A stretch of DNA of 64,000 nt from Deltaproteobacteria bacterium (GTDB lineage Bacteria > Myxococcota_A > UBA9160 > UBA4427). The stretch spans positions 62,001 through 126,000 of the forward strand of contig JAJDAO010000039.1 in NCBI GenBank assembly GCA_029261835.1, in the 5' to 3' direction. Both the position numbers and the translations under genes were made by a program. The notes under the pieces were generated by a model. It saw only the letters and a list, made by a program, of their open reading frames with translations. It was not told the origin of the DNA and made no database searches. Below are positions 52,241 through 63,063 of this stretch, in pieces. How positions within the stretch are numbered: the stretch's first letter is position 1; each line of letters starts with the position of its first letter.

Positions 52241-53806
52241 GTGCTGGGCGCATCGGGTGACGTGGCCGCGCGCGCGCGGGCGCTGCGCGCCATCGGCGCG
52301 GAGGGCGGCGGCCTGCGCCGGACCGAGGGCTGGCTGTCGGCGCAGAGCCTGACCGCCATGCTGCGTGCAGTGCGGCTCGACCGGCGGCAGGCGCGGCGCG
52401 TGGGGCAGGCGCTGGTGCGGCCCGACGGAGTCGGGCTTGCGCTCTGCTACGGCGGGCTCGCCACACCGGAGAAGACGTATCGCCGCGCCGACCAGCTGCT
52501 GGCGCGCGAGGCCGAAGTGGCGCGCTACGAGCCGCGCGAGATCAGCGGCGAGCGCGGCCGCATGCTGTTTCACCCGCCGCCCGAAGGCCACGCCGAACGG
52601 CTCGAGCCCGAACTCGGCGCGTTGCTGTGCGGCGTGCGCGAGGGCATGCTCGAGGCCGTACCGCTGCTCTTTGGCCTGTTGCCCGCCCGAGTGCGAGAGC
52701 GCGACTGCGCCTACCGCAGCGGGGCCGAGTGCTGCGTCTTCGAGCTGAGCTGGAGCCGCACACAGCGCCGCGGCCTGATCGCCGGAGCGCTGGCGGGCGT
52801 ACCGATGGCTGCGGGCAGCGCCATCGTCGCCATGCGAGCCGGCCTGCCGGGCTGGGCCAGCGCGCTCGCTGGGCTCGGCGCGCTGCTGCTGGCGGCGGCC
52901 GCCGGCCGCTCGCTCGACCTGGCGCGCCAGCTCGAGGCCGTTGCCGGCTCGCGCCGCGGGCAGCTCGCGCTGCTCGACCAGCTCGACAAGAGCCTGGCCG
53001 AGAAGATGGACGAGCTCGCCAAGGTGGGTTCAGCCAATGCGCCCGAAGCTGCGAGCGCCGGTCCGGCGACGGACATTCACGGCTTGGTACCGGTGGGCGG
53101 CGAGCGGCGGGGCGGGCAGGGCGGCGCCGACGGCACGGGTGCTGCCGATGCGGCCCGCAGTCTACGCGAATCCGTGTCCGAGCTGCGCGGTGGCCTGGCC
53201 GAGCTCCAGATGGCGCTCGGCGATCCGGCTGGCGATGCGAGCCGGCGCGAAGAGCGGCTGCGCGAGTGCGCCGCCCACGGCCGGCGCATCGAAGCGCTGG
53301 CGGTCGAGCTCGACCGCCGTCTGCACGGCGGCGAGCGGCTCCGCGAACGCCGGGGCCTGGCCGCCATCATCGAACGCGTCGTGGCCGGCCTGCGCGACGA
53401 GCTGCCGGGTGGTCCCGCGCTCGCGCTCGACCTCGCATCCGAGACCCCGGCCGCACTCTGTGACGAGGCGCAGATCGAGTACGTACTGGAGCAGCTCGTG
53501 CGCAACGCCGCCGAGGCGGCGGGCCAGCAGGGCAGCGTCCGCGTCGCGCTGAGCGCGACACCGACAGGCGTCGAAGTGGCCGTAGAAGACGACGGCGAGG
53601 GCATCGAGCAGCAGGCGGTCGACGAGGTCTTCGACCCCTTCTCCGCCCCACAAACGCTCGGCCGGGACACCAGCTTCGGTCTGCCCGTCTGCTACCGCAT
53701 CGTCGAGGAGCACGGCGGCGAGCTGCAGGTCCAGAGCGCCGAGGGCCGCGGTACCCGCGTATCGGTGCTTCTGCCGCTGGCGCTCGCGGAGGGTCCGCTT
53801 GCGTGA
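52241..53806 (+). CDS. Histidine-kinase-like sensor lacking the H-box histidine
   Basis: A 521-residue protein. Residues 85-172 form a V4R-like sensor ending in CAYRSGAECCVFELSWS; two membrane helices follow (178-200, 205-222) and a coiled coil. The ATPase half is intact: EQLVRNAAEAA (N box), EDDGEGIEQQ (G1), FGLPVCYRIVEEHGG (G2). The dimerisation helix reads SVSELRGGLAEL at about residues 311-322, where a kinase would have the phospho-accepting His; Ser occupies that place. It may be a pseudokinase or use another residue. GTG 52241 lacks a clear ribosome binding site, so the N-terminus may be longer. Confidence 0.75.
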   Translation: MLGASGDVAARARALRAIGAEGGGLRRTEGWLSAQSLTAMLRAVRLDRRQARRVGQALVRPDGVGLALCYGGLATPEKTYRRADQLLAREAEVARYEPREISGERGRMLFHPPPEGHAERLEPELGALLCGVREGMLEAVPLLFGLLPARVRERDCAYRSGAECCVFELSWSRTQRRGLIAGALAGVPMAAGSAIVAMRAGLPGWASALAGLGALLLAAAAGRSLDLARQLEAVAGSRRGQLALLDQLDKSLAEKMDELAKVGSANAPEAASAGPATDIHGLVPVGGERRGGQGGADGTGAADAARSLRESVSELRGGLAELQMALGDPAGDASRREERLRECAAHGRRIEALAVELDRRLHGGERLRERRGLAAIIERVVAGLRDELPGGPALALDLASETPAALCDEAQIEYVLEQLVRNAAEAAGQQGSVRVALSATPTGVEVAVEDDGEGIEQQAVDEVFDPFSAPQTLGRDTSFGLPVCYRIVEEHGGELQVQSAEGRGTRVSVLLPLALAEGPLA

Positions 53807-53835
53807 TGGGGCTCGCGTTCTACCCTCTACGGGTT

Positions 53836-54202
53836 GGGGGCGACTTGGCTTCGACGGGTGGTCGAAGGTGAGCGCTGCGTGCCGAGGTCGTCACACTCCT
53901 CGTTAAACAGGTGGCACTGTTGGTAGCTTTATAGATGCCGACGATAACTACGCACTCGCTGCCTAGCTGAAACTGGGTTAGCGACATCCGTCCGTGACGT
54001 CTTCTAGCGGGTCGCGGGTGTCATTAGAAGGCTGGTCTCCGAACGCTTCTCGGCCGTAACCGGAGACGAGACCGACGTCGAGATAGGTCGTGCCCCTCCC
54101 GTCCTCGCGACAGGCACAACCGAATTCGAGCGAGGACTACGCACGTAGACGCGCTGATTGGACACCATGCGGACGCGGGTTCGATTCCCGCCGCCTCCAC
54201 CA
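53836..54202 (+). ncRNA. ssrA: Transfer-messenger RNA
   Basis: 367 nt. The 5' end GGGGGCGACTTGGCTTCGACG and the 3' end GGTTCGATTCCCGCCGCCTC followed by CACCA are classic tmRNA termini; GGGGGCG pairs fully with CGCCTCC to form the acceptor stem. The tag frame starts at the resume codon GCC (53937) and encodes ADDNYALAA followed by TAG (53964-53966), giving the conserved ALAA degradation ending. With SmpB it rescues stalled ribosomes. Its 3' end is duplicated downstream. Confidence 0.97.
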
Positions 54203-54204
54203 AA
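54180..54204 (+). repeat. attL-like site in the 3' end of ssrA
   Basis: Twenty-five bases from the T-loop through the CCA end of tmRNA, repeated exactly at 55650-55674 in the same orientation. Duplication of a tmRNA 3' end is the usual result of integration by tyrosine recombinases that target ssrA. Confidence 0.75.
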
Positions 54205-54271
54205 TCTCCCTCAATTTCAGAGACTCGACTCTGGAGTTGCGCCCCCAAAAAAAATGCTGCGACCTCGGGGG

Positions 54272-55420
54272 TCACCGATCCGCGACGAGCTCCTCCTGTA
54301 CATCCAGGCCACCGAGGGTGCGCCGGATGTCCCGCACGATCCATGCGACCCAGCCCGCAAAGGCGAGCCCGACCAGCACTGTCGGCACGAAGGCCAGTGC
54401 AGCGGCCCAGATCGCCAGGAAGAGCAGCCAGCGCGAAGAGGCGGCAGCGAAGCGCGAGGGAACCGATCGCACACCGGGCGAGTACGCGAAGGACCTCACT
54501 CCCAGGAACCAGCCGTTCGCAATCAACGCGGCGAGGAAGAGGGCTCGCGGCGGCGGCGCTTGATCGATCACGGGGTCGTCGTCGTGCGCCGCATCTCCAG
54601 CGGCGTCGCCGGCTCCGAGCGATCTCTCGATGGCACCCCACGCGTGCTGGGGCGTGGGTCGCGCGAGCGTGCCGTTCAGGTTCTCGGCCGACGGCACCGA
54701 GCGCCAGCGGTAGAGAACGCGGCCTGCGTTCGTCAGGGCCAGCACGCCCGGCTGGAAGTAGCCCTTCGGATGCTCGACCTCCCAGTCCGCCCCGCGTTGC
54801 AGGAACTCAAGGTCGCCCCTGTTCGCATAGAGGGTCAGCCAACCGCGCTCGCTGCAGGTTCTCGAGATCTCCTGATGGGGGTCACCGACGTTCTCGAAGT
54901 CGAGCTCCCAGTGTTCGTGAGCCTGATCGGCCAGATGCTGCGGCTCGCTGGTGATGGCATAGACCTCGCCACCCGCGGCGCGGATCTTCTCGACCACTCC
55001 CTCGTTCATGTAGCTCCGCAACTCGGAGCGACACGGAGGTCACCAGAAGCCTCGGTAGAAGAGCAGGACGACGAAGGCGTGTTGCGAGAGACTTTCGTCG
55101 AGCCAACGAAGGCGGGGCCCCGGCGGCGGGTCGAGCTCCGCCTGCGGCTTCGCGCCCTGCGGTGCCAGGGCAGAATCGGCGAACTCGACTTCCCACGTAT
55201 CGACTGCGCCGCTGACCCGAAACGATCGTTGCTCGCAGCGATCGCCGCCGCACAGGATGAGCCGTAGCTCGTCCGACCCACTCAGCGCCTCGTCTGCATC
55301 GAGGATGCCCGTCACCTTGAACTCGTCTTCGGCCGCATCAGCGGACGCGTTGAACCACGCGAGTGCGGCATCGACGCGCGGCTTCAACGCTTCGGGAATC
55401 GTCTCGCTGACTTGTGGCAT
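54272..55420 (-). CDS. Selenocysteine-containing peroxiredoxin-like protein (UxxC)
   Basis: A single 382-residue frame on the minus strand interrupted by one TGA (55042-55040). Before it: FVVLLFYRGFW; after it, in the same frame: PPCRSELRSYMNEG. In AhpC/TSA-like proteins this site reads W-C-x-x-C, so the TGA replaces the first Cys and gives U127-P-P-C130. A perfect SECIS-like hairpin follows. A strong AAGGAGG precedes ATG 55420. Residues 100-230 are the thioredoxin-fold domain (EVYAITSEPQHLADQ); two to three membrane helices at the C-terminus anchor it. Likely a thiol/selenol peroxidase or disulfide oxidoreductase. The alternative is a split pseudogene. Confidence 0.82.
55013..55042 (-). promoter_or_regulatory. 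SECIS-like hairpin of the peroxiredoxin-like gene
   Basis: Ten bases after the TGA begins a perfect 6-bp stem GCTCCG/CGGAGC (55029-55013 on the minus strand) closing an AGTTG loop. The loop has G second and U third; 17 bases separate the UGA from that G, within the 16-37 range given for bacterial SECIS elements. Confidence 0.7.
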
Positions 55421-55649
55421 CACCGCCTCCTTCCGTAGCCCTCGAGCCCAGTACATGGCGACCACCTGGGTAGGGGAGATCGTACCGCCAGCGGAGCCCT
55501 CCCCACCGGCCATGCGACGAGAGTGGCAGGAAGGATGAAGACGCCCGCGTGCCGCTGCATCCCCTCGTCCCCCTGCACTCCACGCGCACTCCACTTGCGG
55601 TGGATCTAAGTACTTGAAATTGTTGGGTTTCCATTAGTACGACGCAGGT

Positions 55650-55674
55650 TTCGATTCCCGCCGCCTCCACCAAA
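55650..55674 (+). repeat. attR-like duplicate of the ssrA 3' end
   Basis: An exact 25-base copy of 54180-54204, including the CCA and two following A. The bases just upstream (GACGCAGGT versus GACGCGGGT) are also similar. It bounds a 1.47-kb segment holding only the selenoprotein gene. Confidence 0.75.
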
Positions 55675-56063
55675 AATGCAATAGAACCAAAGGCTTAACC
55701 TGCCTAGCTGCGATCCTCCAAGAACCCGCATCCGCAGCTCAGACACCCAGCGAATCCGATGCGTTGCACGTGAGTCGTTCGAGAGCGAGACAAGCTCTCG
55801 CGGGATTCTGGCCGACCAGCCGGATTCCTTCGCAGTGTCGGCCTGTACAAGCAGATGAAGCGGTACGGGATCGAGTGGGCGGACTTCGTCGCGCGAGGGA
55901 TACACGGGGCCGATTCGGGCAATAGCCTTTCCCCGCACCGGGGGGGTTGCCGATCCTTTCCATCGAATAGAACGGCTGGCACAAGGAACGCTGCCGTTCG
56001 CGGTGCGGCGCTCGAATCGAACGGCGGATCGACCGCTCGATTCGAGCGCCATTTTCCTGACGA
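55675..56063. other. Intergenic region after attR; possible HTH gene remnant
   Basis: No intact gene. A perfect 7-bp hairpin CGAGAGC/GCTCTCG lies at 55780-55800. From about 55830 a short plus-strand frame reads SVGLYKQMKRYGIEWADF, which resembles the last helix of a Fis-type HTH (LYKxMKRYGI) and may be the relic of a sigma-54 activator. It has no start and no domain upstream. Confidence 0.3.
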
Positions 56064-59214
<3,151 letters not shown>

Positions 59215-59305
59215 CTTCTTCTCCATGTGCGGCGCGGCGATCGCGCCGGGGCCTTGGTCTTCTTGATGGGGCCAATATCGGACTCGATGATCGATCAGTC
59301 CAATT

Positions 59306-59322
59306 GATAATAATTTAGTATC
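59306..59322. promoter_or_regulatory. Candidate OxyR operator between prx-grx and oxyR
   Basis: GATAATAATTTAGTATC has the outer GATA and TATC arms at the same 17-base spacing as the OxyR half motif (GATAG-N7-CTATC), 15 bases before the oxyR ATG. The surrounding 60 bases are strikingly AT-rich. One half-site only is clear; the second is weak. Confidence 0.45.
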
Positions 59323-59337
59323 CGATAACTTTAAGTA

Positions 59338-60225
59338 ATGAATAAGCCAACCTTGAGACAGCTCGAGTACATCGTTGCCGTAGCGGATCACGGCCATTTT
59401 GGTCGAGCGGCGGCCGCCTGTTTCGTGACCCAACCCGCTTTGAGTACGCAGATCCGCCAGCTTGAAAGCCTGGTTGAAGCGCAGATTTTCGAACGGGGTC
59501 GGCGTCAAGTGTTGCAGACAGCTCTCGGTGCCGAATGCGTCGAACGTGCGCGACGCGTGATTCTGCAAGTCGATGAACTCGTCGAGGCGACTCGGGTCGC
59601 CCGTCAGACTCTGACCGGCGATTTGCGCATGGGTGTGATTCCGACGGTGGGTCCGTACTTGCTAGCCCGGGTGTTGCCGGCGGTCCGTCGAAAACACAAA
59701 GGGCTCCGTCCGCTTCTGCGAGAGGACCCGACGGCGAGACTTGTCTCGGAACTCAAGGCGGGTCGGCTCGATGTCTTACTTCTCGCCCTCGAGGCTGATC
59801 TTGGAGACGCCCAAACCCTGCCGCTGTTCCAAGACGACTTCCATGTCGTGATGCCCCGAGGCCATGCGCTCGCGACGAAGAAAAGCGTGCGCGAGTCGGA
59901 TCTCGTTGGTGAGCAGGTCTTGCTTCTCGACGACGGCCATTGACTGCGCAATCAGGCCCTCGCCGTGTGCGGGACAGAAACTGTCAACGAGATTGTGGAT
60001 CTTAGAGCCACGAGTCTCAGCACTTTGACTCAGATGTTGACGAGCACCGGGGCGCTCACGCTGCTCCCCGAACTCTCGTTGCCCGTGGAAACCCGTGGTC
60101 GTCGCGACCTCGTGGTGCGAAGCTTTCGTGCCCCTGCACCTTACCGAACGATCGGCCTCGCTTGGCGGCGAACGAATCCGCGCGCCGCGGAGTACCGGGT
60201 CTTGGCGGAGAGCCTGACGATCTAG
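59338..60225 (+). CDS. oxyR: OxyR, LysR-type peroxide sensor with in-frame TGA at the sensing cysteine
   Basis: A 295-residue LysR regulator if codon 202 (TGA, 59941-59943) is read through. The N-terminal HTH (FGRAAAACFVTQPALSTQIR) and the regulatory domain are OxyR-like. Around the TGA the frame reads LLLDDGH-U-LRNQALAVC, matching E. coli LMLEDGH-C199-LRDQAMGFC208: the TGA is exactly at the H2O2-sensing Cys199, and the second Cys is kept nine residues later (Cys211). The frame continues to the normal end (GALTLLPELSLP, RTIGLAWRR). A SECIS-like hairpin follows. The alternative is a nonsense mutation that silenced the gene; the intact downstream half argues against it. Confidence 0.85.
59941..59973 (+). 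promoter_or_regulatory. SECIS-like hairpin of oxyR
   Basis: After the TGA, C58-C59 pair with G72-G73 (last two digits of 599xx), U60 bulges, C61-G62-C63 pair with G69-C70-G71, and the loop is CGTGT. The G lies 21 bases after the UGA. A bulged U three pairs below a loop carrying G-U is the exact feature set SelB needs in E. coli fdhF. Confidence 0.7.
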
Positions 60226-60755
60226 GAAGTGTCATGGAGCACGGTGAGGGCGCTCCCGGGCGAGCATTGACCTGCCCCAGTCTGTCGTACCAGTCCCTAT
60301 GTTAGTCCAAGCAGCAGTTTCTCTTCCCTCGGCCCGGGCCACTGCACCGTCTCGGGTGCCGGTGGACGGTAGCTCAGCGAGCTGTGGGGCTTCGTCGCCT
60401 ACTACACCAACGAGCGCTACAACGAGTCGCTTGACAATGTGACGCCCGCTGACGTCTACTTCGGAAGGCACTATGCGGTGCTGTCAGAGCGAGCGAAGAT
60501 CAAGCGGCAGACGATGCAGAAACGGAAGAAGGAGTATCTGGCCGAGAAGGCCGCCTAGGAAGGAATCCGAAACCGTCTCTTAGCGCAGAGCATCTCAAGT
60601 CCGAAATACTTCGACGACGTACACAACAAGGCAAAGAGAAAGGTTGAGCCTTGCGTTACCCAGGTGGTAGGGTGCTCTAGGCTTGGGGCGAGATTTCCCG
60701 AGGATCGAGACCTGCGACCGCCGACGGTCGGGGAGAGCCGGAGAGGGGAGTTCGA
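60226..60755. other. Gene-poor stretch after oxyR
   Basis: About 530 bases with one recognisable item, the transposase remnant at 60373-60558. No promoter or RNA gene is evident. GGGGAG about seven bases before the next ATG is the ribosome binding site of the PEP-CTERM gene. Confidence 0.5.
60373..60558 (+). pseudogene. Remnant of an IS3/IS481-type transposase C-terminus
   Basis: An open frame of 61 codons reads VAYYTNERYNESLDNVTPAD and continues with VYFGRHYAVLSERAKIKRQT, the last part of a DDE integrase-core transposase (normally YNNERYHESLxNVTPADVYF). It has a stop just upstream and no catalytic D-D-E part. It marks past insertion activity beside the peroxide cluster. Confidence 0.7.
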
Positions 60756-62249
60756 ATGGCTGGGCGGAAACGAACTGACCTTCGAAACACTCGGCGTGTC
60801 GTCTCCGCAAGCCTGCTGCTAACCGGCCTCGCGCCTTTCGCATTCCATTCCGCTGCATCTGTAGCCGCGCCACTCGTCGCCGACGACTTTAACGTAGTCA
60901 ATGCAGGTGGTACGGGCTGGGCGGCCGGCAGCAACTGGGGCGGCGTGCTCACTTACCTTACAAGTAATCCAATCGACTCCAACGGCCTCCAACACGTTCG
61001 CACCAGCGAGTACGTGTTCGCCACGCGGGAGATCGACCCCACCGCCGCAGCCACACTGGACGCTTCTGACGACGTCTGGATCGCCTTCGATGCGCGCCGA
61101 GATTTCCTTCAGTCGACCAGCCAATTCGCAGGCATCAGCCTCCAAGCGAGTGGCGCCGAGCGGTTCTTTCTTGGCGGACCTTCTGACACCGTGCCGTGGG
61201 GCGGAGACGCCGCCGGCGAGGCCAGCGTGCCGGGAGCTACGCCGGCCGGCGCGGAGTGGAACGCGGTGATGGCCCACCTCGACTTCCTAGGCGGCACCTT
61301 CGACATCTATGTCAACGGAACTCTGCAGGCCTCCGACGCGAATATGCCACTACGCGGCTGGAACGAGGTCCGCATCGCCAGCGGCGGTGCACCCGCGAAT
61401 CGCCTCTTCGTCGACCGACTCCGCATCGGTACCACGCGCATCGACGTCGAGGCGCTTTCGGGCCCACGCTTCGTGGCTGCGCAATGGAGCGACGATACGG
61501 TACGCCTGCTCGACGCCAACCGATCCGACACTGGAGGATTCGCAGCCGACGCCACCGATCCGAACGGTATCGCGACCGACGGCGTGAATGTCTACACCGC
61601 CCACTTTTCGACGGAGGACATGATCGTACATGACTTCGACGGGAATGAGGTAAACCGCTGGTCAGTGGCATCGCTCTCTGGAGCCCAGGGACTCGAACTG
61701 GTGGAGGACGAAATCGCGGTCGTACACTCCGCGGGCATTGCGTTCCTCGACCGTCAAACAGGTGCCGTGCTCCGAAACCTTTCCTACAGCTGCCCGTTTG
61801 TCTCTCCAGAAGGCCTTGCCTATGACGGTACGTCGCTATGGATCAGTTGCGGAGCGACGCTCGAGCAGATCGACCCGAACACAGCCGCCTCTGTGTCCAG
61901 CATCCCCAATGCATCGAGCGGGTGTACTTATGGCGGGACCGGTATCACGGTCAGCGCGCCGGGCGAGCTGACCCTCGCTTGCACACATGGCGACTGGTAC
62001 CGCGTCGCTGCAGCGGACGGCTCCGTGATCGACAGTGGCAACAACGGCGCGGACATGTATGGAATCAAGTACGTGCCCGAGCCAGGAATGATCGCCCTGC
62101 TAGGCGCCGGAATCGCCCTCTTGACCGGCCTGGGCCGCCGTCGGGGCTCAGCACTCCCCACGTTGGGGCCGCTTTCGAGGCCCAGCGCCCCCATCGCCTC
62201 ATCCTTCTCCGCCCCGATACCGGGCCCTATTGACGCAGAGGGGCCTTGA
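60756..62249 (+). CDS. PEP-CTERM sorting-domain protein
   Basis: A 497-residue exported protein: N-terminal signal (SASLLLTGLAPFAFHSAASV), a LamG-like beta domain (residues 40-230), then a beta-propeller-like part with repeated DPNGIATDGVNVYTAH and SPEGLAYDGTSLWIS units. Near residues 440-464 is the exosortase signal VPEPGMIALLGAGIALLTGL followed by GRRRG. Unusually, about 33 residues follow the RRR, where PEP-CTERM proteins normally end. It is a likely surface or matrix protein; an exosortase must exist elsewhere. Confidence 0.87.
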   Translation: MAGRKRTDLRNTRRVVSASLLLTGLAPFAFHSAASVAAPLVADDFNVVNAGGTGWAAGSNWGGVLTYLTSNPIDSNGLQHVRTSEYVFATREIDPTAAATLDASDDVWIAFDARRDFLQSTSQFAGISLQASGAERFFLGGPSDTVPWGGDAAGEASVPGATPAGAEWNAVMAHLDFLGGTFDIYVNGTLQASDANMPLRGWNEVRIASGGAPANRLFVDRLRIGTTRIDVEALSGPRFVAAQWSDDTVRLLDANRSDTGGFAADATDPNGIATDGVNVYTAHFSTEDMIVHDFDGNEVNRWSVASLSGAQGLELVEDEIAVVHSAGIAFLDRQTGAVLRNLSYSCPFVSPEGLAYDGTSLWISCGATLEQIDPNTAASVSSIPNASSGCTYGGTGITVSAPGELTLACTHGDWYRVAAADGSVIDSGNNGADMYGIKYVPEPGMIALLGAGIALLTGLGRRRGSALPTLGPLSRPSAPIASSFSAPIPGPIDAEGP

Positions 62250-62344
62250 TCGCCTTACCCCCCGGATGCCGGCTAAGGCGTCGGCGGCCGTCGGACGGAG
62301 CGGGGTTTATCGAGGTCTCCTTTCGGCGAAGGTCAGCGTGCAGC

Positions 62345-62965
62345 CTACGCGAGCAGCCGCTCGAGGTAGGCGACCTGCATTTCGACCAGCTCGTCGAGCA
62401 GGGGCTTGCGGCGACTGCGAGGGCCCGTGAACGCCGCATCCAGCATGGCGATGGCGGTCTCGAGCAGCATCGCGGAGGCGAGTCGCGCGCGCCGCGGTTC
62501 GAGCGTGGCCGAGCGAGCGCAGAGAGCGCGCGCGAGACGCGAAGCCAGGCGCCGCGTGTCCTCGACCTCGATCTCGCGCAGCTCGGGTAGCGAGTGCAGC
62601 GCAGCCCGGATCCCGAGCCCGCCGGGGAAGCTCGCCACGCGGGTAACGAAGTCGGCCACGTACCCGGACCACACCTCGCGAAGGTCCGTGTGCGGATCGG
62701 CGAGCGCCGCGTCGTCGAACCAGGTGGCCCAGGCCTCGGCCAGGCGTCGCGCCAGCTCGCGGAGGATCGCGACCTTGTTCGGGAAGTAGCGGTAGACGGT
62801 GCGCACGCGCACGTCCGCCCGCTCGGCGAGCAGGTTCGTGTTGAAGGCGTCGATCCCCAGCTCCGCGAGCAGATCGGCAGCCGTGGCCAGGATGTGATCG
62901 ACGGTCTCGCGCGACCGCCCCTGCTGGGGTGTGCTCCGAAGCTGGGCTTTTCGAGCGGTTGCCAC
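62345..62965 (-). CDS. TetR family transcriptional regulator
   Basis: A 206-residue protein with a TetR HTH at residues 20-65 (SRETVDHILATAADLLAELG, LLAERADVRVRTVYRYFPNK) and a helical effector domain. It is divergent from an FAD oxidoreductase gene 98 bases away and is probably its regulator. Length is normal. Confidence 0.9.
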   Translation of the reverse strand: MATARKAQLRSTPQQGRSRETVDHILATAADLLAELGIDAFNTNLLAERADVRVRTVYRYFPNKVAILRELARRLAEAWATWFDDAALADPHTDLREVWSGYVADFVTRVASFPGGLGIRAALHSLPELREIEVEDTRRLASRLARALCARSATLEPRRARLASAMLLETAIAMLDAAFTGPRSRRKPLLDELVEMQVAYLERLLA

Positions 62966-62972
62966 GAGTTCC

Positions 62973-63002
62973 TTGACCCCCCAACAAAAGGTAGCATATA
63001 CT
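62973..63002 (+). promoter_or_regulatory. Sigma-70-like promoter for the FAD oxidoreductase gene
   Basis: TTGACC (62973-62978), 18 bases, then TATACT (62997-63002), about 62 bases upstream of the ATG. It lies in the short TetR/oxidoreductase divergent region, so the TetR protein could block it. Confidence 0.55.
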
Positions 63003-63063
63003 CCCCTTCATGATCAATCTGCTCGGCGCGCCCGCAGGCGCACCGGGGAGAAAGGACTCTGAG

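Noticed and set aside
54272..55594. Reading the peroxiredoxin-like locus as two separate genes
   Set aside because: The halves share one frame, the break is exactly at the redox Cys, the second half has no ribosome binding site before its first ATG, and a SECIS-like hairpin follows.
59338..60225. Reading oxyR as a simple pseudogene cut by a nonsense mutation
   Set aside because: Not excluded, but the downstream half is intact to its normal end, the TGA is at the sensing Cys, and the local RNA structure matches a SECIS. A random nonsense mutation would rarely hit that codon.
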